Shown here: positions 11,762-25,200 of the stretch, one piece after another
How the letters are laid out: every line of letters begins with the position of its first letter
How positions within the stretch are numbered: position 1 is the stretch's first letter
Assembly (NCBI GenBank): GCA_028551475.1
Contig: CM052357.1
Location: forward strand, 8,479,931-8,543,930
Direction: 5' to 3'
DNA: 64,000 bases
From: Casuarina equisetifolia
Taxonomy: Eukaryota; Streptophyta; Magnoliopsida; Fagales; Casuarinaceae
Position numbers and translations under genes: made by a program
The notes under the pieces: model-generated
Told to the model about the DNA's origin: nothing
The model's input: the letters and a program-made list of their open reading frames with translations, nothing else
Database searches by the model: none

Positions 11762-12698
11762 CATTCAAGATCGTATAGATATCATGGATCATAATGCATG
11801 TGCAATATGCAATATATAGTGTGTAATGCTTTGTTGATCCTTGTTGAAGTGAGAATGCCCTGTAAAGTTCCTCCTACTTACAGGGCTTCATTGTTGTTTT
11901 GTCATCTTTTTTTCTCCAACTGTGTCAAAAGATGTTTGTTAACGGGATTTATATGTGTGTCAAGTATCAAAAGCCCCTTCTAATTATCGTCCCACTTCCT
12001 TCTGGTTTTAGTATTTTTGTACTTTCCATCCTCTTACCTATATGTTTTTGCTTTCCTTGGTTGCAAGGGAAGGCGAATAGAGTAATGCACGCTAGAGTCT
12101 CGCTTTTTCTTGCAAATCATCGTTCCCGAGATCATGTGTTATAATATTAAAAACTAAAAATAAAATCAACTGCATAATCCAGTCAATGTTTAAGCAGATT
12201 TCTCGCTTAAAGGATTTTCTTATCCAGGTGTTTTGTAACGGTTGCAATCAATGTCAAAGTCTGACTGACTCAATGGACTTGAATCAAGCTAAAAACGGCA
12301 GCCCCGTTTGACCTCGCCTGTTTAATTTCATAATTTTGCCGACGGTCAAAGACAGATGGCTTTTACCTTTCCCATTTTGGATTTTCGCCGGAGAACTTCG
12401 GATTCTGTTCAATTGCTTCATTAAGATTTGGACCTTTCATTTTTGGGTTGATAAATACGATACGAACATCGTCTCTTTCCTTTTCCGACACGGTTTCGGT
12501 CCTGTTCTTTTTCCTTCCAACCCTAGCCGCAGCGCCTTTTAGCGGACCATAGTTACTCCTAAAAAGCCTTCCTTTCTTCTTTTTCTTTTTCTTTTTCGTT
12601 TTCGTTCTTTTCTTCTTCGTCTTCCCTGAGTTACTGTGTTCGAAATTCAGTTTTCAAGGTGGCGACGACGATCCGGTCTGATCAAGTAATCCGAAACA
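11762..12698 (+). other. UEV1 3' UTR and CAF1 promoter/leader
   Basis: The first 200-400 bases are probably UEV1 3' UTR. The rest is the upstream region of CAF1, with two W-box-like elements near 12.31-12.35 kb and a T/C-rich leader (about 12540-12640). Confidence 0.55.
12307..12350. promoter_or_regulatory. Inverted pair of W-boxes upstream of CAF1
   Basis: TTTGACC at 12307-12313 on the plus strand and its reverse complement GGTCAAA at 12344-12350 form an inverted pair of WRKY-binding cores, about 350-390 bases before the CAF1 start. Plant CAF1a/b-type genes are known to be quickly induced by wounding and pathogens, which fits WRKY control. Function here is inferred. Confidence 0.45.
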
Positions 12699-13547
12699 AT
12701 GAGCGAATTGGAACCATTGCCTCCGTCTGATAAACCGGTGATTATACGAAGAGTATGGTCGATGAACCTCGAATCTGAGATTGCTTTGATCGGATCCTTG
12801 ATAGATTCTCATCCCATCATCGCGATGGACACAGAGTTTCCCGGCGTCGTCGTCCGACCGACTGCTAGCGGCTCGGGCGTTAGGAACCGGCAGACTGCCA
12901 GGCATTACCTGGTCCTCAAGGCCAACGTGGACCGGCTAAACCTTATTCAGATTGGTCTAACCCTCTCGGACGAGGAGGGGAATCTCCCGGATCTCGGCAC
13001 GGACTACCAGTATATATGGGAATTTAACTTCCGAGACTTTGACGTGGCTCGGGATGCTCACGCACATGATTCGGTCGAATTGCTAAGGCGCCAGGGAATC
13101 GACTTCGAAATGAACAGGGAACGGGGAATCGACTCGGTCCGATTCGCCGAGCTGATCATGTCGTCGGGGCTCGTGTGCAACGACTTGGTGACATGGGTGA
13201 CATTTCACAGCGCCTACGATTTTGGTTACCTCGTGAAGATGCAGACTCAGCGGCTCCTGCCGGACGATTTGCAGGAGTTTCTGGAACTCGTGGGGGTGTT
13301 CTTCGGCTCTAGAGTTTTCGACGTGAAGCACTTGATGCGGTTCTGTGCGAACCTCTACGGTGGGCTGGACCGGGTCTCTCAGGCGCTTAATGTGGTCCGG
13401 ATCGTTGGGAAAAGCCATCAGGCTGGGTCTGATAGCCTTCTAACATTGCACTCGTTCCAGAAGATCAGAAAGGAGTTCTTCGGCGAGGGCAATCCGATTG
13501 AAAAGTACGCAGGCGTTTTGTATGGATTAGATGTTTCTGATACTTGA
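12699..13547 (+). CDS. CAF1: CCR4-associated factor 1 deadenylase (CCR4-NOT, CAF1-11/9-like)
   Basis: An intronless gene of 282 residues. CAF1 is the 3'-5' exoribonuclease (DEDDh/RNase D fold) subunit of the CCR4-NOT complex that removes mRNA poly(A) tails in the cytoplasm. All catalytic residues are visible: D44 and E46 in MDTEFPG, D174 in [10 protein letters not shown], and H240 with D245 in [10 protein letters not shown]. The length and lack of introns match the stress-responsive plant CAF1a/b group (AtCAF1-9 and -11). The segment between residues 50 and 75 ([16 protein letters not shown]) matches the length found in that group. The coding region is clearly richer in GC than its flanks. 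The start is preceded by an AT-poor leader and is the only in-frame Met before the conserved domain. A possible AATAAA signal lies 37 bases after the stop. Looks intact. Confidence 0.96.
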   Translation: MSELEPLPPSDKPVIIRRVWSMNLESEIALIGSLIDSHPIIAMDTEFPGVVVRPTASGSGVRNRQTARHYLVLKANVDRLNLIQIGLTLSDEEGNLPDLGTDYQYIWEFNFRDFDVARDAHAHDSVELLRRQGIDFEMNRERGIDSVRFAELIMSSGLVCNDLVTWVTFHSAYDFGYLVKMQTQRLLPDDLQEFLELVGVFFGSRVFDVKHLMRFCANLYGGLDRVSQALNVVRIVGKSHQAGSDSLLTLHSFQKIRKEFFGEGNPIEKYAGVLYGLDVSDT

Positions 13548-16500
13548 AGGAATCTATTGTTTGTAGATCTCTTATATAATTATAATAAAATATGAACTCC
13601 GTATACGTTTCGGTTAATCTATATCATACATTTTCTTATGTGTTTGGCTCTCTGAATTTTTTTTGACTTATTTGAAATTCTAAAGTTGGTAGTTCTCGGG
13701 TCTCAAAACTAGGTGATCTCTTTGGCTTTAGGAGGATTGGATATGTTGTAGGGTTAGGGATGGGGATATCTAGATTCAGGTTCTTCAAATTACTGCCATA
13801 ATTTTGGCCTGAACGGTCACATTTTAACAAACACATATGAATAATCTGGAATATTAGGGTTGAGAGAATTGATACATTGATTTGGTGCTTGCTGATTTTA
13901 AAAGTTCAAAGCTTAAGTGGTATTTCATTTTGGTTGTGTTAATTTTGGAGTGATAAAATTTGAACCATACAGATTTAGAATAATACTGGAGATTCAAAGA
14001 AAATTGTAATTTAGAAGATTATGATCTTCAAAGTAAGAGGATTTGGATATGAATATGAATATGAATATGAAGGTTAGAAATCCAAAGCTTCAAAACTTTT
14101 ATATGCTTAATGGTGAAATTCGGAGGAGATGTCAGTCATGAGGAATCGATGATTAAGATTTGTGTGTTTGGTTTGAGACTTGAGTGTGTCTAAATTCTGA
14201 TGACTATTGAAAGCTCAAAGAAAACATTAAAGACTGGTGTATATGTTGGGTGACATTTAGACCTCTGACAATTTTCAATGAATAAGTGTGATTAGTCTTT
14301 CTAATTAAGATTATCCAATTATGAGAAGACATTCTTTTGATTCATAATATCAAATATTTTTTATCCAATGCTCTGAAATTGCCTCATGTTGAAGAAGTAA
14401 AAGCTCTATTATATCCCAAACCCTTATCTAGTTGCACGCTTTCCTCTTTGAATCTTCCTTTACTAAAAACCGTTTTCAATCTTCAATCTCCACCTTTCAA
14501 TTGAAGTTGTGCTTTCACTTTTCAAAGAAATCTTTCTAAGTTGAGACTGTATCTCTTTGCAATCTTTTCACCTCTTTGTCCTTGAATGATTATTTTAAAT
14601 GAGCTCAATATTTGAAGTCTGTCTTCAATTGGAAATTGCCTTCATAAGGGTGACGCAGCAGGTTTGCTGATACTTCCAACTCTGGTGGAAGTGGAAATGT
14701 GAGAGGCATCGTTGTGTCTGTTGGAGTTTTGTCCAACCCTATTGTGTTCTCAAAAAGAGGAAGTCGGCTAAATCACTTCAAGAAGGTCGTATTGCTGGTC
14801 TTTTTGTTACTTATAACGCTCCAAATGGAAAATGGAAAAAGCATTTTCATCCTTCATGGAATTGGTGTTCAGCCCTAAAATTCTCTCAAAAGGGGAAATT
14901 GGCCAGTGATTCTTGATGCTTGATGATGGAGATGGTGCCTTGTTTTCTCTTGGAGTGGAGGGGGAAATGGAGTGACATTAAGTTATGAATTGCTTACAAG
15001 TTACCACGAGTAATGATTTAAGAGACTTGAAGGCAGATGATTTCAAGGGTGAGTAAGTTCCTCTGATGCTCTTTTTCTTTCGGTAATACATTGGAAATTT
15101 TTATGGTTGAGGTTCCTCTGTAATCTGAAACCTCGGTTGGTGACAAATTATTTACCACATTGCTTGAAATATTATTCCTTGGAAGGATTTTAGAACTCAC
15201 GTGAATCTAAACTTAAACTATTTAAACTAGCTAAAGAGAAAAGGTTATGAAGCTGCCTTTTGCAGATGCAGGGAAAATGTTGTTTAGGTTTGGTTAGTTG
15301 TTAATGGCTATATAGTTAGTTTATGATTTCACTAACAACCATGTCAATCCCCTTTTTAAGATGTGGGAGGGGATATAGCTGCCTAATTTATTGAGGAATA
15401 AAGCATCTTCGGTAGTATGTGAAACATTCCTGAAATAATAAAAACAATTGAACTGATTTTTGAGCGTTCCAATTTAATATCTGGAAGTTTTTCTGATAGG
15501 AGACTAAGTGTGTTCCCTACCTTATGCACTCTGGACCCTTGTCAGAGCATATGTCCTACCTTCACATTATCTACCTTGTCACATTCCTCTCCGAAGGAAA
15601 TTCAAATTTGAAGATGCCTCCCATGGCGTTTGTAATTTGATTGTGAGCCTTTCTGATTCTGAATCATTCGTTTTCTGGAATAGAAGGAGAATTATATGAA
15701 GGCAATCAAATTTCTAATAAACTGATCACAGAATTTGTTATCTGAAAATACTCCAATGTCCTAAGGACCTCACTTTATGGTGAGTCTGAAAATTTGGCTG
15801 AAGAAACAATTTATGGCATGCAATTGTAAACCACAAGGGATAGACTACTTTCATGCTTGAAAAGTTCATTAGCTGTATAATGTGCGCGAATTTCATGCTT
15901 GAACTTTTGTCTCTTACTAAAGGGAGAGACTTTCTGCTCATAGTTGTAAATGGCTGCCTCTTCACCCGAGCAGCTTCGAACTTTATTTTGCTCCTTTCCA
16001 GTTCTTTATCGTAATGCAAGTCTGTCCTGAGGAGAAATGTGGGAAACAGAGGGTAATTGTAGCCCTACCCCTTTCCCTCTTGCCTACCCAATCCCAACGT
16101 AAAGAAGCAGTAGGTCTGATGAAGTAAGGATTTTATTCTGGATCTTTGCAGTTTGCCATTCTGCTGGTGAGTACCTTTTACAGGTAACGTAAATGTCCTA
16201 TCTCATATGAAACCAATGTCCTTCTTCAGCAGTGGCTTTGAATAATATCTTGGATGGTTGATCATCTTGTTGAAGGGGGAGTTTTAGCATTGATCTCTCT
16301 ATCATTTTTCTTTAATCATGACAGTGTGCCTTGCACCATTTTGTCAAAGGTGGGAATCTTTTTGGGATCAACAAAGAACAGAACTTATATACTTTGATTA
16401 TTTGTGGTTTATGGCAGTCTATGAAATTGCTTGCGACAAATGAATGCAAGCAGGGTTTCCCTAGGGGGTGGTCCTCATGGCCTGTACAAGGGGTTCTTAT

Positions 16501-19500
16501 GCGGTAATGTTTATGGGATCTACATTCATGCTACTGCTGTTTCTTCTTATGCTTCAATGGAGCAGTTAAGGTCATTCTTTTCAGTGGTTGCCACAATTCT
16601 CTTGATCCAGGTAGCACTTTCAGTTTGCCGGATGGTTGGCTTCAGGAAAATCAGGTGGAGACTTCACAACAGTTATTATTGTTATCCGGGAATATTGAAT
16701 GACAGTGTGACAAGTTGGTCTCACTTGGGCAAAAGGGTGGTTTTAGACTGGCATTCTTCTATAACTGGATTGCTTTCTGACTGTGGCACAGATACGAGAA
16801 GTTGAGAGTTTTTCTCTAGATTTCATCTGATAGAAAGCTACAGTTTTGCATATGCAGCCTTTGAGTCTTTGGCGCATATTGCTAATTAAAGGAGACCATC
16901 ATTTACTGAGCAATTTATTCGTGTCACTGCAGTTGTTCTACGACTAAATATTGCATATGTATTTCTTCACTGGCAGTTCTTTACAGTTACCCATTGACAA
17001 TAGTTTAGGAATGTCTTGTGTAGAAGCGAGTTCTATTGGCTCCTTATTGGTTTCTGACATGCCAATTCCTATCTGCCAAGCTAGCAATAGACATCCTTTT
17101 CGCATTAGTACGGATTCATATGGTTAAATTAAGATAACTGGGTTGAATTCTTTAGAGTTTGTTTTAGTGCTCGTTTTGATATCATAGTTGAATCAAGATT
17201 TGCCCTAAATCAGAGCCTACCTTCTTGTTGTTGCGAAGGTACCCAGTTCACTGTCAAGAATATAAAGACTTACCATGATCCTTGCTTTTGGCGTTCGTGT
17301 AAATTCCTTGACAGAGAAATGGTTGACTGTAGTTTGTCTGCGGTTGAGAAACTCTTGGCAATGTTTTATCTCTTATGACTCACGATCACAGTTTCTTATA
17401 ACAGCTCTGCAAATTTATTATGGTTCTTGTTTGTGGTGTTCTTGTAAATTCCCGGGAAGAGAAAGGATTTGAGAACTGTAGTTAGCAGTTGAGAAACTTT
17501 TGGCAATATGTCTCTTATTAGTCCATATTGTAGTTTGTTAGACGAAAAATTTTGTGGACAAAAAGCTATGCTTTTTTACTTCTGTGGAATATCAGGAGAT
17601 ACGAAAAGAAACTGCAAACAGCCCTTGAACAATTAATAACTTCTTCCAACCTTATCATGGTTCTTCCCTTTAGTTTCTTTTGTAAATTCCTGTGCGGAGA
17701 TTAGATTTATGACTGTAATTTGTCAGCAGTCCTGATACCTTTTTCGATGTTTGTCTTTCAGTCGAGTTCATATTTTGTGAGACAAAATTGCTGTTACCTT
17801 CTCTGAGAAAACAGGATATGGGACAGGAAAAGGCAATCACCCTTAAGCCACAAATGAGCTTGCTCCAAATACCTCCATTTGAACTCTAGGAGAAAAAGTT
17901 TGGCATACTTAAAGAAGATCATACTTGGTCATTTTGGTTGAGCTTGTTCCAAAAACTAAAACTTTATGTTTTACATTCTCGATTTGAAAACTACATCTGA
18001 AGTTTGAAGTTGAGATGATACTTCTACATGAGACAATCCTTATAGCCATAGAATTGTAGTTACTTCAGAGCTGATGTTTTTGCGAAGAAAAGAATATCTG
18101 ATACAATTCTCAAATAATAATAATAAAAGCTCTTCAAGATTTCATACATAGTTTTTGATAAAACTTCTCAAGAAAAAACTATTAAATAACTTCTATGTGC
18201 TCGCATTTATATGAGATCTCCAATATTTGCCTTAACCTCAATGCAAGTAGATACATTTTGGTCAAAATTTCTTCATGACTTCATCTCTGTGTCTGTTTGC
18301 AAGCCATGTTAAATTTTCTATCTTCTGCTTTAATTTATGTCAGATTCTGAACTTTGCATAGGATATGACCTGGCAGATTACTTGGCTGCTCTCCTTGCTA
18401 AGAGGGAAATTTGATGCTGAGTACACTATGGGACACTAAACAGTATATTGTCCCAACTTGATGGGTCAGGTCATTCTCATTGCCTATGGAAACTTAGTCT
18501 TCCACAGCCAGGAATGCCTTATGTTGGCTTTTGGATGCTTTAAGACTTCCACGCCTATAATGTCATCCACCTTTTTAATAACCAAACTTTATTCCTCGTA
18601 CGGAGATTCCCCGTCAAGAAAGTAATGGAAATTTGCTCAAACATTTTTGTCCCTTTCAATTCTTTGTTTTTCTCATTTCTGATGTAATTTTGACAGTGTG
18701 CTCCTAAAGTGATGAGCTTAGACTCTGCATTAGCATTTGGCCTTTCACAACATGGCCAGCTTGGCTCTGAAGTCCTTTCATACATCTGGGCGAGGGAGAT
18801 ATGTGAAGGTATCTATTTTACCATGATTCTCCATACAAATCACTGAATGCGACGATGTCTTCAATAGTTTTTTGTGAGAAAAATATGATAATTATTTAAA
18901 TATAAAAATTTTATAAACTAAATTTTGGGTTTAATTTTTAATACAATATTAAACACTTAGTTTTTTTTTTTTAATTTTTGTTGAACTTTAAGCTTTTAAG
19001 ATATATTTGATATATGAAAAAATATTTATTTTGTCTCATTTAACGTTTGAGCCCATGTATATTTAATATGTGGAAAAGGATTGAGAATAAAAATCTTACA
19101 TAAAAAAAATATAATCTTTAAACAATCTATAAGCGTAAACAAACGAAAACTTCTTATTCCTAATTGTTAACTTTTGGTTCAAAACAATGAATCAAGTAAT
19201 TGTCATGGCACATTTATAGATTTTCGAGACGCTATGTTAAAGCTTGAACCTTGGCATAATATAATTTATGAATCAAACAATTGTCATGCCTCTCATATAT
19301 TCTACTTTCAAAATTCAAAAGATTCATACCCATTTCCAGACAAATGGCAATCGCAAACAAAACCTTCATCTGATTTGGGCATTTGGTTTTGAAACAGGAA
19401 ATATCTGGTGTGAATGAACAGTACAAATCTGATCTACAGTGTCTTCAAGTGTTCTTCCATTGGAAAATCCTCGTAGGGGATTGGTCAGGTCGCCGAGGCG

Positions 19501-21378
19501 AATCTAAGAGACGGTCCCCCAGAAGGAAGAATACAGGAATAACAGATAGGGTAGCCCCACTCCACCATCCTTCCTCCGGCACAAAATTTATACCCACAGA
19601 GAAGATAATCAAAATGTAGAAAGAAGAAAGGAACAGAACTTTTCTATCAAGGCCCTATATGCTGATCGTGTCACTCTTGACTAGATATTGGTATCTATCA
19701 CAGTGCCATCACCAGAGCAAACTGTAGATGATGGAACTGCATAACAGCTTACTCTTGGATGGTCCTGTGGTTGGAATGACCAATCTTGATCCTCAAAATT
19801 ATACAACTTATCACGTCCCAAGGGACCACAGACCAACTCGGAACAGTATGGTCCACTGAACTTGTCATCTTCATATGTTTCTGCAGAATTATCCAAAACA
19901 CTTAAAATCATTTGCCTCTTACTTTAGCCAATATGGACCTCACCCTCCAAGGTCAACAGGATCATTTGGATACAACCCTTGGATTAAGTGAAGGATGCAT
20001 TGGAGTGTAGTATTAGAGAGACAAATTTGGAGGTTTTGGGGCCAAGGAAAAAGCCATGTTACACAAGAATGAGTTCCTCAATGCGACAGAAGATCCCTGC
20101 AATTCATTAAAGGATAAAAGATCCTTCCAAATCTTTCAATCTCTTGCCTTTGGCATGCCAATTTGTTTGCTGTTCGTTTGAATTTCATGCTTTCCCCCCA
20201 AATCTGTTCTCTGCTACTGAATCCAGCTTTGTCTTGAGTGGCACACGAGCTCTTTCGTCATTGGCAAAACAATGTGTCGTCCGAGCCCCAAAAGAGAACC
20301 ATCAGCCTTACTGTGCAACGGTAATACACCACAGCCTCTACATTTAGTAGCCATTAAAGGGGTTAGTTGAAGAGCATTGATTTCGAGTTCCGATCAGCAT
20401 GGTGTAAAGCGACGTATAATCAGGTGGTCAGAGAACCCAAAGATACTAGATCTTCTGGTGGCAAACCTACCAACAAGAACAACACATCTCAGTAGTAATT
20501 ATAACTAGTTTGCAACTGTTAACTCAGTTCCGTAATCAGAAACTTTGTCAGGTCGACGTTAAAGCTTTCAACCATAAATTCAGGCTTCTAGGCAATGCAA
20601 TTAAAGCCGACTGTTCATCACCTGTGAACCCCCCCCCATCTTATAGCACTTTTTGGTGGTTATGTTGCTTGACATGTATTTTTCTTTTTCAAAAAAACAA
20701 TATTTATAGAAATCTGCAAGCTTACACACCATCTAAGCATGCTGCATTTTATCAACATAATGAAGTTTCTTCTATGAAATCTTTCCTCGGATGATATTCA
20801 TGTGCTGATAATATCATTGGCTTCATGCAGTTAACTACCACTAAGCCTTCCTGAAAACGAAGCTGGGAAGTATTGGGATTAGTCATAAATGTAACAACTT
20901 AGAATGTGCAGCATCGATGTCAAAGAGAGATCAAGAACATCATGCTAACCAATAAGATTTTTTAGTAGCTTACAAAGAAGTAAAAACAATAAGATGAATT
21001 AAATTTCAGATTCTTGAAGGGACCAAATGTCAATTGGTAACAAACAAACATGGGCTACGTCTACACCAACAGCCAAAAGGAAAGGGTGTTGAGAATTAGT
21101 AATGTTATTTAATATTTGTTATTTATTTGAAAAAGAAGCAGTGGATTCAGCAGATGGAGGCCATTTACTTCAAAGGCTAATAATTTAATAGGCTTGAAAA
21201 AGACCCCAGCAGTCCTCCCATAACACCGTCCCCCACTTGTGAGTCTGCGAATTTCCTTAAATTCTTCCTCACAACTCTCCCTGACCCTCCATTAATGCCG
21301 CATAAAGAACTCACTTGCCAAACCTCCAAAACGCATCTGAATCACCCTCTCTTACACAGCTTCTGAGAAAAACCGGGG
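13548..21378. other. Long non-coding stretch between CAF1 and the first OVATE gene
   Basis: About 7.8 kb with no protein I recognise. From 13.6 to 18.8 kb it is T-rich, of middling complexity, with many short splice-like signals and could include a long non-coding transcript. Three diverged copies of a repeat lie at 17.27-17.83 kb. From 18.87 to 19.15 kb it is very AT-rich. From 19.4 to 20.4 kb it is higher in GC and holds a 76-residue minus-strand open frame (19681-19911) that I cannot assign. The last 200 bases are the OVATE gene's promoter and leader. Confidence 0.5.
17272..17830 (+). repeat. Three diverged copies of an unclassified repeat
   Basis: Three blocks begin alike near 17272, 17416 and 17654 (CATG/ATGG ATCCTTG..., then TTGTAAATTCC, then TGACTGTAGTTTGTC and GTTGAGAAACTTTTGGCAAT). 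Spacing is 144 then 238 bases, so copies differ in length. I see no terminal repeats or coding potential. They may be old tandem duplications of a non-coding unit. Confidence 0.6.
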
Positions 21379-22128
21379 ATGGGCAAGAAGATGAAGCTCC
21401 CCTTTTCTTTCAAAAACGCAGAGGCAAGGTCTTCGTGGCCTTGGCCTTCCTGTAATCAACCCAGAACACTCTCGTTCCGCAACTGCAATGATGCTTTGAA
21501 GACCATGAACTCAATCTACATGGATACCGCCACTGATGTGGTTGAGACGACCGAGTCGTCTTTAACCAACTCATCAGAGTCGCCCAGCTTCTCGATGACC
21601 TCGGAAGAATCCAGGGTGGATCCGGTAGAGACGTTGATACGTGGGTTGCGATCGGAGAGGCTGTTTTTCAAGCTGGGAGAGACGAGTTCGATATTGGAGG
21701 AGGCAAAAGAAGGTGGGTTTCCGTTCAAGGAGAGCGTCGTATTGTCAATGGAGTCCCGAAACCCTTACGTTGATTTTCGGAAGTCCATGGAAGAGATGGT
21801 GGAGGCTTATGGGATTAAAGACTGGGAAGGTTTAGAAGAGCTTTTGTGCTGGTATTTGAGGGTCAATGGAAAGGGCAACCATGGGTATATTATTGGAGCT
21901 TTCGTTGATTTGTTGGTTAGTCTCGCATTTACTTCGTCTTCTTCTTCTTGTTGTTCTCATTCCCCTTCTTCTCCTTTTTCCTTGTATACTTCTTCATCTT
22001 CTTCTTCCACTCTTTGCATATCCTCGATAGAAGCCGAGGAAGACAGTGATACTCCTTGCTTATCTTCAGTACTAGAAGATGAGGAGGAGATCGAAGATAA
22101 AGTTGTTACTTCATCTTCAAGTGGTTGA
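21379..22128 (+). CDS. OVATE family protein, OFP13/15/16/18 type
   Basis: An intronless gene of 249 residues. It starts MGKKMKLPFSFKN and has the WPWPSC...PRTLSFR motif typical of the OFP13/15/16/18 clade. The OVATE domain spans about residues 118-182 (ESRNPYVDFRKSMEEMVEAY, then LLCWYLRVNGKGNHGYIIGAFVDLL). OVATE proteins act in the nucleus and cytoplasm as transcriptional co-repressors with KNOX/BELL homeodomain and TRM proteins, and shape fruits, leaves and secondary walls. After the domain is a low-complexity serine tail (about 185-215) and an acidic end. The gene's 3' flank has a (CT)17 microsatellite 71 bases beyond the stop. A second OVATE gene of another clade faces it 7.3 kb away. Looks intact; closest match by memory is OFP18 or OFP13. 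Confidence 0.93.
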   Translation: MGKKMKLPFSFKNAEARSSWPWPSCNQPRTLSFRNCNDALKTMNSIYMDTATDVVETTESSLTNSSESPSFSMTSEESRVDPVETLIRGLRSERLFFKLGETSSILEEAKEGGFPFKESVVLSMESRNPYVDFRKSMEEMVEAYGIKDWEGLEELLCWYLRVNGKGNHGYIIGAFVDLLVSLAFTSSSSSCCSHSPSSPFSLYTSSSSSSTLCISSIEAEEDSDTPCLSSVLEDEEEIEDKVVTSSSSG

Positions 22129-22196
22129 TTTAATTGCAAGATTTTGTATACCAATCTGAGAAATGGTAGTGAGAAATTCTCGCTGTCCTAGTCTAC

Positions 22197-22198
<2 letters not shown>

Positions 22199-22232
<34 letters not shown>
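22199..22232 (+). repeat. (CT)17 microsatellite in the OFP 3' flank
   Basis: A perfect CT dinucleotide run, probably inside the 3' UTR of the OVATE gene just upstream. Confidence 0.95.
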
Positions 22233-22233
<1 letters not shown>

Positions 22234-22235
<2 letters not shown>

Positions 22236-25200
22236 AGTGCATAGAGTATACACGCGTGGAGATTGCAGGTGTGTGAGCGTAACGGACGATTGTGCAAAAG
22301 AGAAAGCTGGTGAGACATTGAATATCTACTTCTTAGATTGATTTACCATTTTCGGAAACCTTGATCATTGCACAAGATACGTTAAAGCGTTTGCCTTTCG
22401 GGAACATTTGGCTGATATAAACGTTCGACTTGAAAATGAGTTGCGTAAACGGCGTTCTTTCACTTTTGCACAGCATCTTAGTTCTCCTGTCAACAATCAA
22501 TGGGTTCCTTCCGGTTTCTGCGTTCGAGTGGGGAAGAAAGGACCCATGAAAGCCATTATCGGAGACACCGAAATGTGGAATTTTTGAGTTCCAGTAATTT
22601 GAACTCTTTGGATGTATGTTCCACATGGCATGACTCCTCTTGTACTTGGCTTCAACAATTAGGGCCGTTCATTTTAAACTACATAGTCACTGTCATATGA
22701 TGGGTACAATTCCAGCGCAGAGTTTTGGCATCATCTAACACTCCCCATCCTTGCACCTGAATGTTGCAGACTGCAAACATTATCTTCGCTACCTCTTAAA
22801 ATGAGTGAATACTTATCTTTATGTGAAAGAAAATGCCGCTGCGTGATTATTAGCTGCCCATGTAGTAGAAATCCTATGTTTTGACTGTCGAATTAGAAAC
22901 GCTGACCTTCACCTGCCATTCACCTTTCCATTGGCTGCAACATTTTCCCAGCAAACGAGTATGGAGTTTCACTTTTTCTTTTTAAGGAACGTACTTTGCC
23001 ACCTTACTGCAAGAAAGATTTTGAAGATCTGCCTGCCAAACTATTTGTTTCAGGAAAACACCAAGAGTCCAAAGATTCTATGTGGATGAGTAGAATGTAA
23101 CAGCCAAAAATCTAGTGGGTACTGTTGGAAGACAAGTCCTGACGTTTCACTCTACCCGCATTATAGCCAAACATATAAAATATAGCCAAAGATAACTTCT
23201 CTTCTTTTTTCTTTCTTTTGTTTGCAATGGAGGACTTCATTTTGCATGCATATCTTTCTTTTAAGATCCACAAAAGACTAAAGAGAAGATCCAAATAGAC
23301 GACTGAGGATTAACCTAAACGATTTCATGCAAAGTATGAAGGGATCATGGGTGCTTCACCAAGATCGACGCATATATTAGTGAAAGCATAAGAGTAGGAG
23401 ATTGGTAACCATGGTTAATTGAGCATGAATATAGTGCTCCCTAGCCATAGCTAATGAACCTAGAGCCTAGACATTCTACACTGCCAAACCAGATAGAAGT
23501 AAGTTCACCGTTCTAAAATCATACGCCGCGGTTTTAGTTTTCAAATTAACCTATTTAAAATCTTTAAATTCTAAAAAGTATAGTTTCTATATGAATCTCT
23601 TTTTTGCATCATTAATAGTCACATCTACCTAGCGTAAAACAATATAATAGCTTGATGTGATATGAGCTTTACAGGTGATATAATGTGTACAACTAATATT
23701 ACGTTTCATTTTTCTTCACTGCATGTTGACATTAAATGTGATGAGGATTTATGTATCTATCAAGAAAGGGAAAGGTGTGTATCTCTTCAATGTGTAAACA
23801 ATGGTAAAATTACATGGAAAGGATGACGATTTCCCTTTAGAAGTTTCCCACAAAAAGTTTATACCTCCTTTGATATTTATAACATTAATGAGTCCTTTCA
23901 ATAATTGAGCAACATTGTAAAAGAATAGAATGGTCCTGCAATCCTCATGAAATTTGCGAAATGATATTAGTACTACAAAAGGCAGCAAAGTTGGTGGTAG
24001 CGACATTTATGCATTTAAATTCTTATTCACTTTTAGGAAAAAAGTTACTTCCACAAAAACTGTTTGTTATCTCATCAAGGATGATTGAGACTCATTATTG
24101 GGTAGACACAATATTTTTAAATTAACTTTTGTCTAAAGGAGTATTATCATAATTCTTGAATTTCATCAGATACTCAAAATTTTATCTAATGATTTAAATT
24201 CAATTGATCAATGAGAATATGAAATTGAAATTTAAGAATTTCTTGGCTTCTCTTCATACTTTTTATGAATTGTTGAAATTCCAACCTACTACGAAAAAAT
24301 AAAATAAAATAAAATATACACATTTCTTCACGAAGGTTCCACTCTTTTCTTTTCTTTTCTTTTTTCAAGTTGGTTTATTGGCATTAAAATTTAAGTATGT
24401 TTTAAACACGTTTCTTTTATTAAATGAAAAGATTTTGTAGGCAAGCACATCTACATGTATACATAAAATAGATTATCTTTCACTAATTGAAGGAACCAAC
24501 ATGTGCACCCCATTAAGGTTACTACAATACTTTATCACAAGCTAACACAATATTACTGTTAAAAGACAAGTTCAGCACTGCTGCTGAGTGTAAATCACGC
24601 ATGATCTCTGTTTATGTGGTTGTGTTTGGATTGTAGTGCTTCTGTTTGTAGTGGTCATATAAATCTTTCTTTAACTTTGATCCTTTACAATGCTTGATAA
24701 GCAACTCTTTAATATCATTTCTAATGGAATAGAATATATATTAATTCGTGATTCTCCATATTTCCTGAAATAATATGATGGCACGAGGGAACCAATACCA
24801 AGAAGTCAACATAGGTTAGTAGATTACGAATTTGAAGTTGAAAAACCTTCCACGATGAACGGTTGCATTAATTGTCATGACATCAAGCAAACTGGGTGAT
24901 TAGAAAATACGATATAACAACAAATTAATTGTCAAAGCTCCACGTTCGATACTTGTTTTCAGCATAGATGCCTCCTCAATCTGCGGGCTCAGATTCTTGT
25001 CTGAGCGGCGAAGCTTCTAAACCTTGTGCCATTACTTGGTTTTTCTTAACTTAATCTCTCATTTGGCAATGCAGAGAGACTGATTAGTTTAGAGTGGTTA
25101 GTTGATAAGGTTAGAGAACCGTAATTTGCATACCGATGTAACTCCTATCTCGAGGTGCCACCTTCTAATATAATATAATGTGGCATAAGCACCCTAACAA

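Noticed and set aside
13083-13418. 111-residue minus-strand frame
   Set aside because: Antisense shadow of CAF1, whose catalytic residues are all on the plus strand.
16431-16805. 124-residue plus-strand frame
   Set aside because: No recognisable domain and ordinary flanking sequence; may be chance or part of a non-coding transcript.
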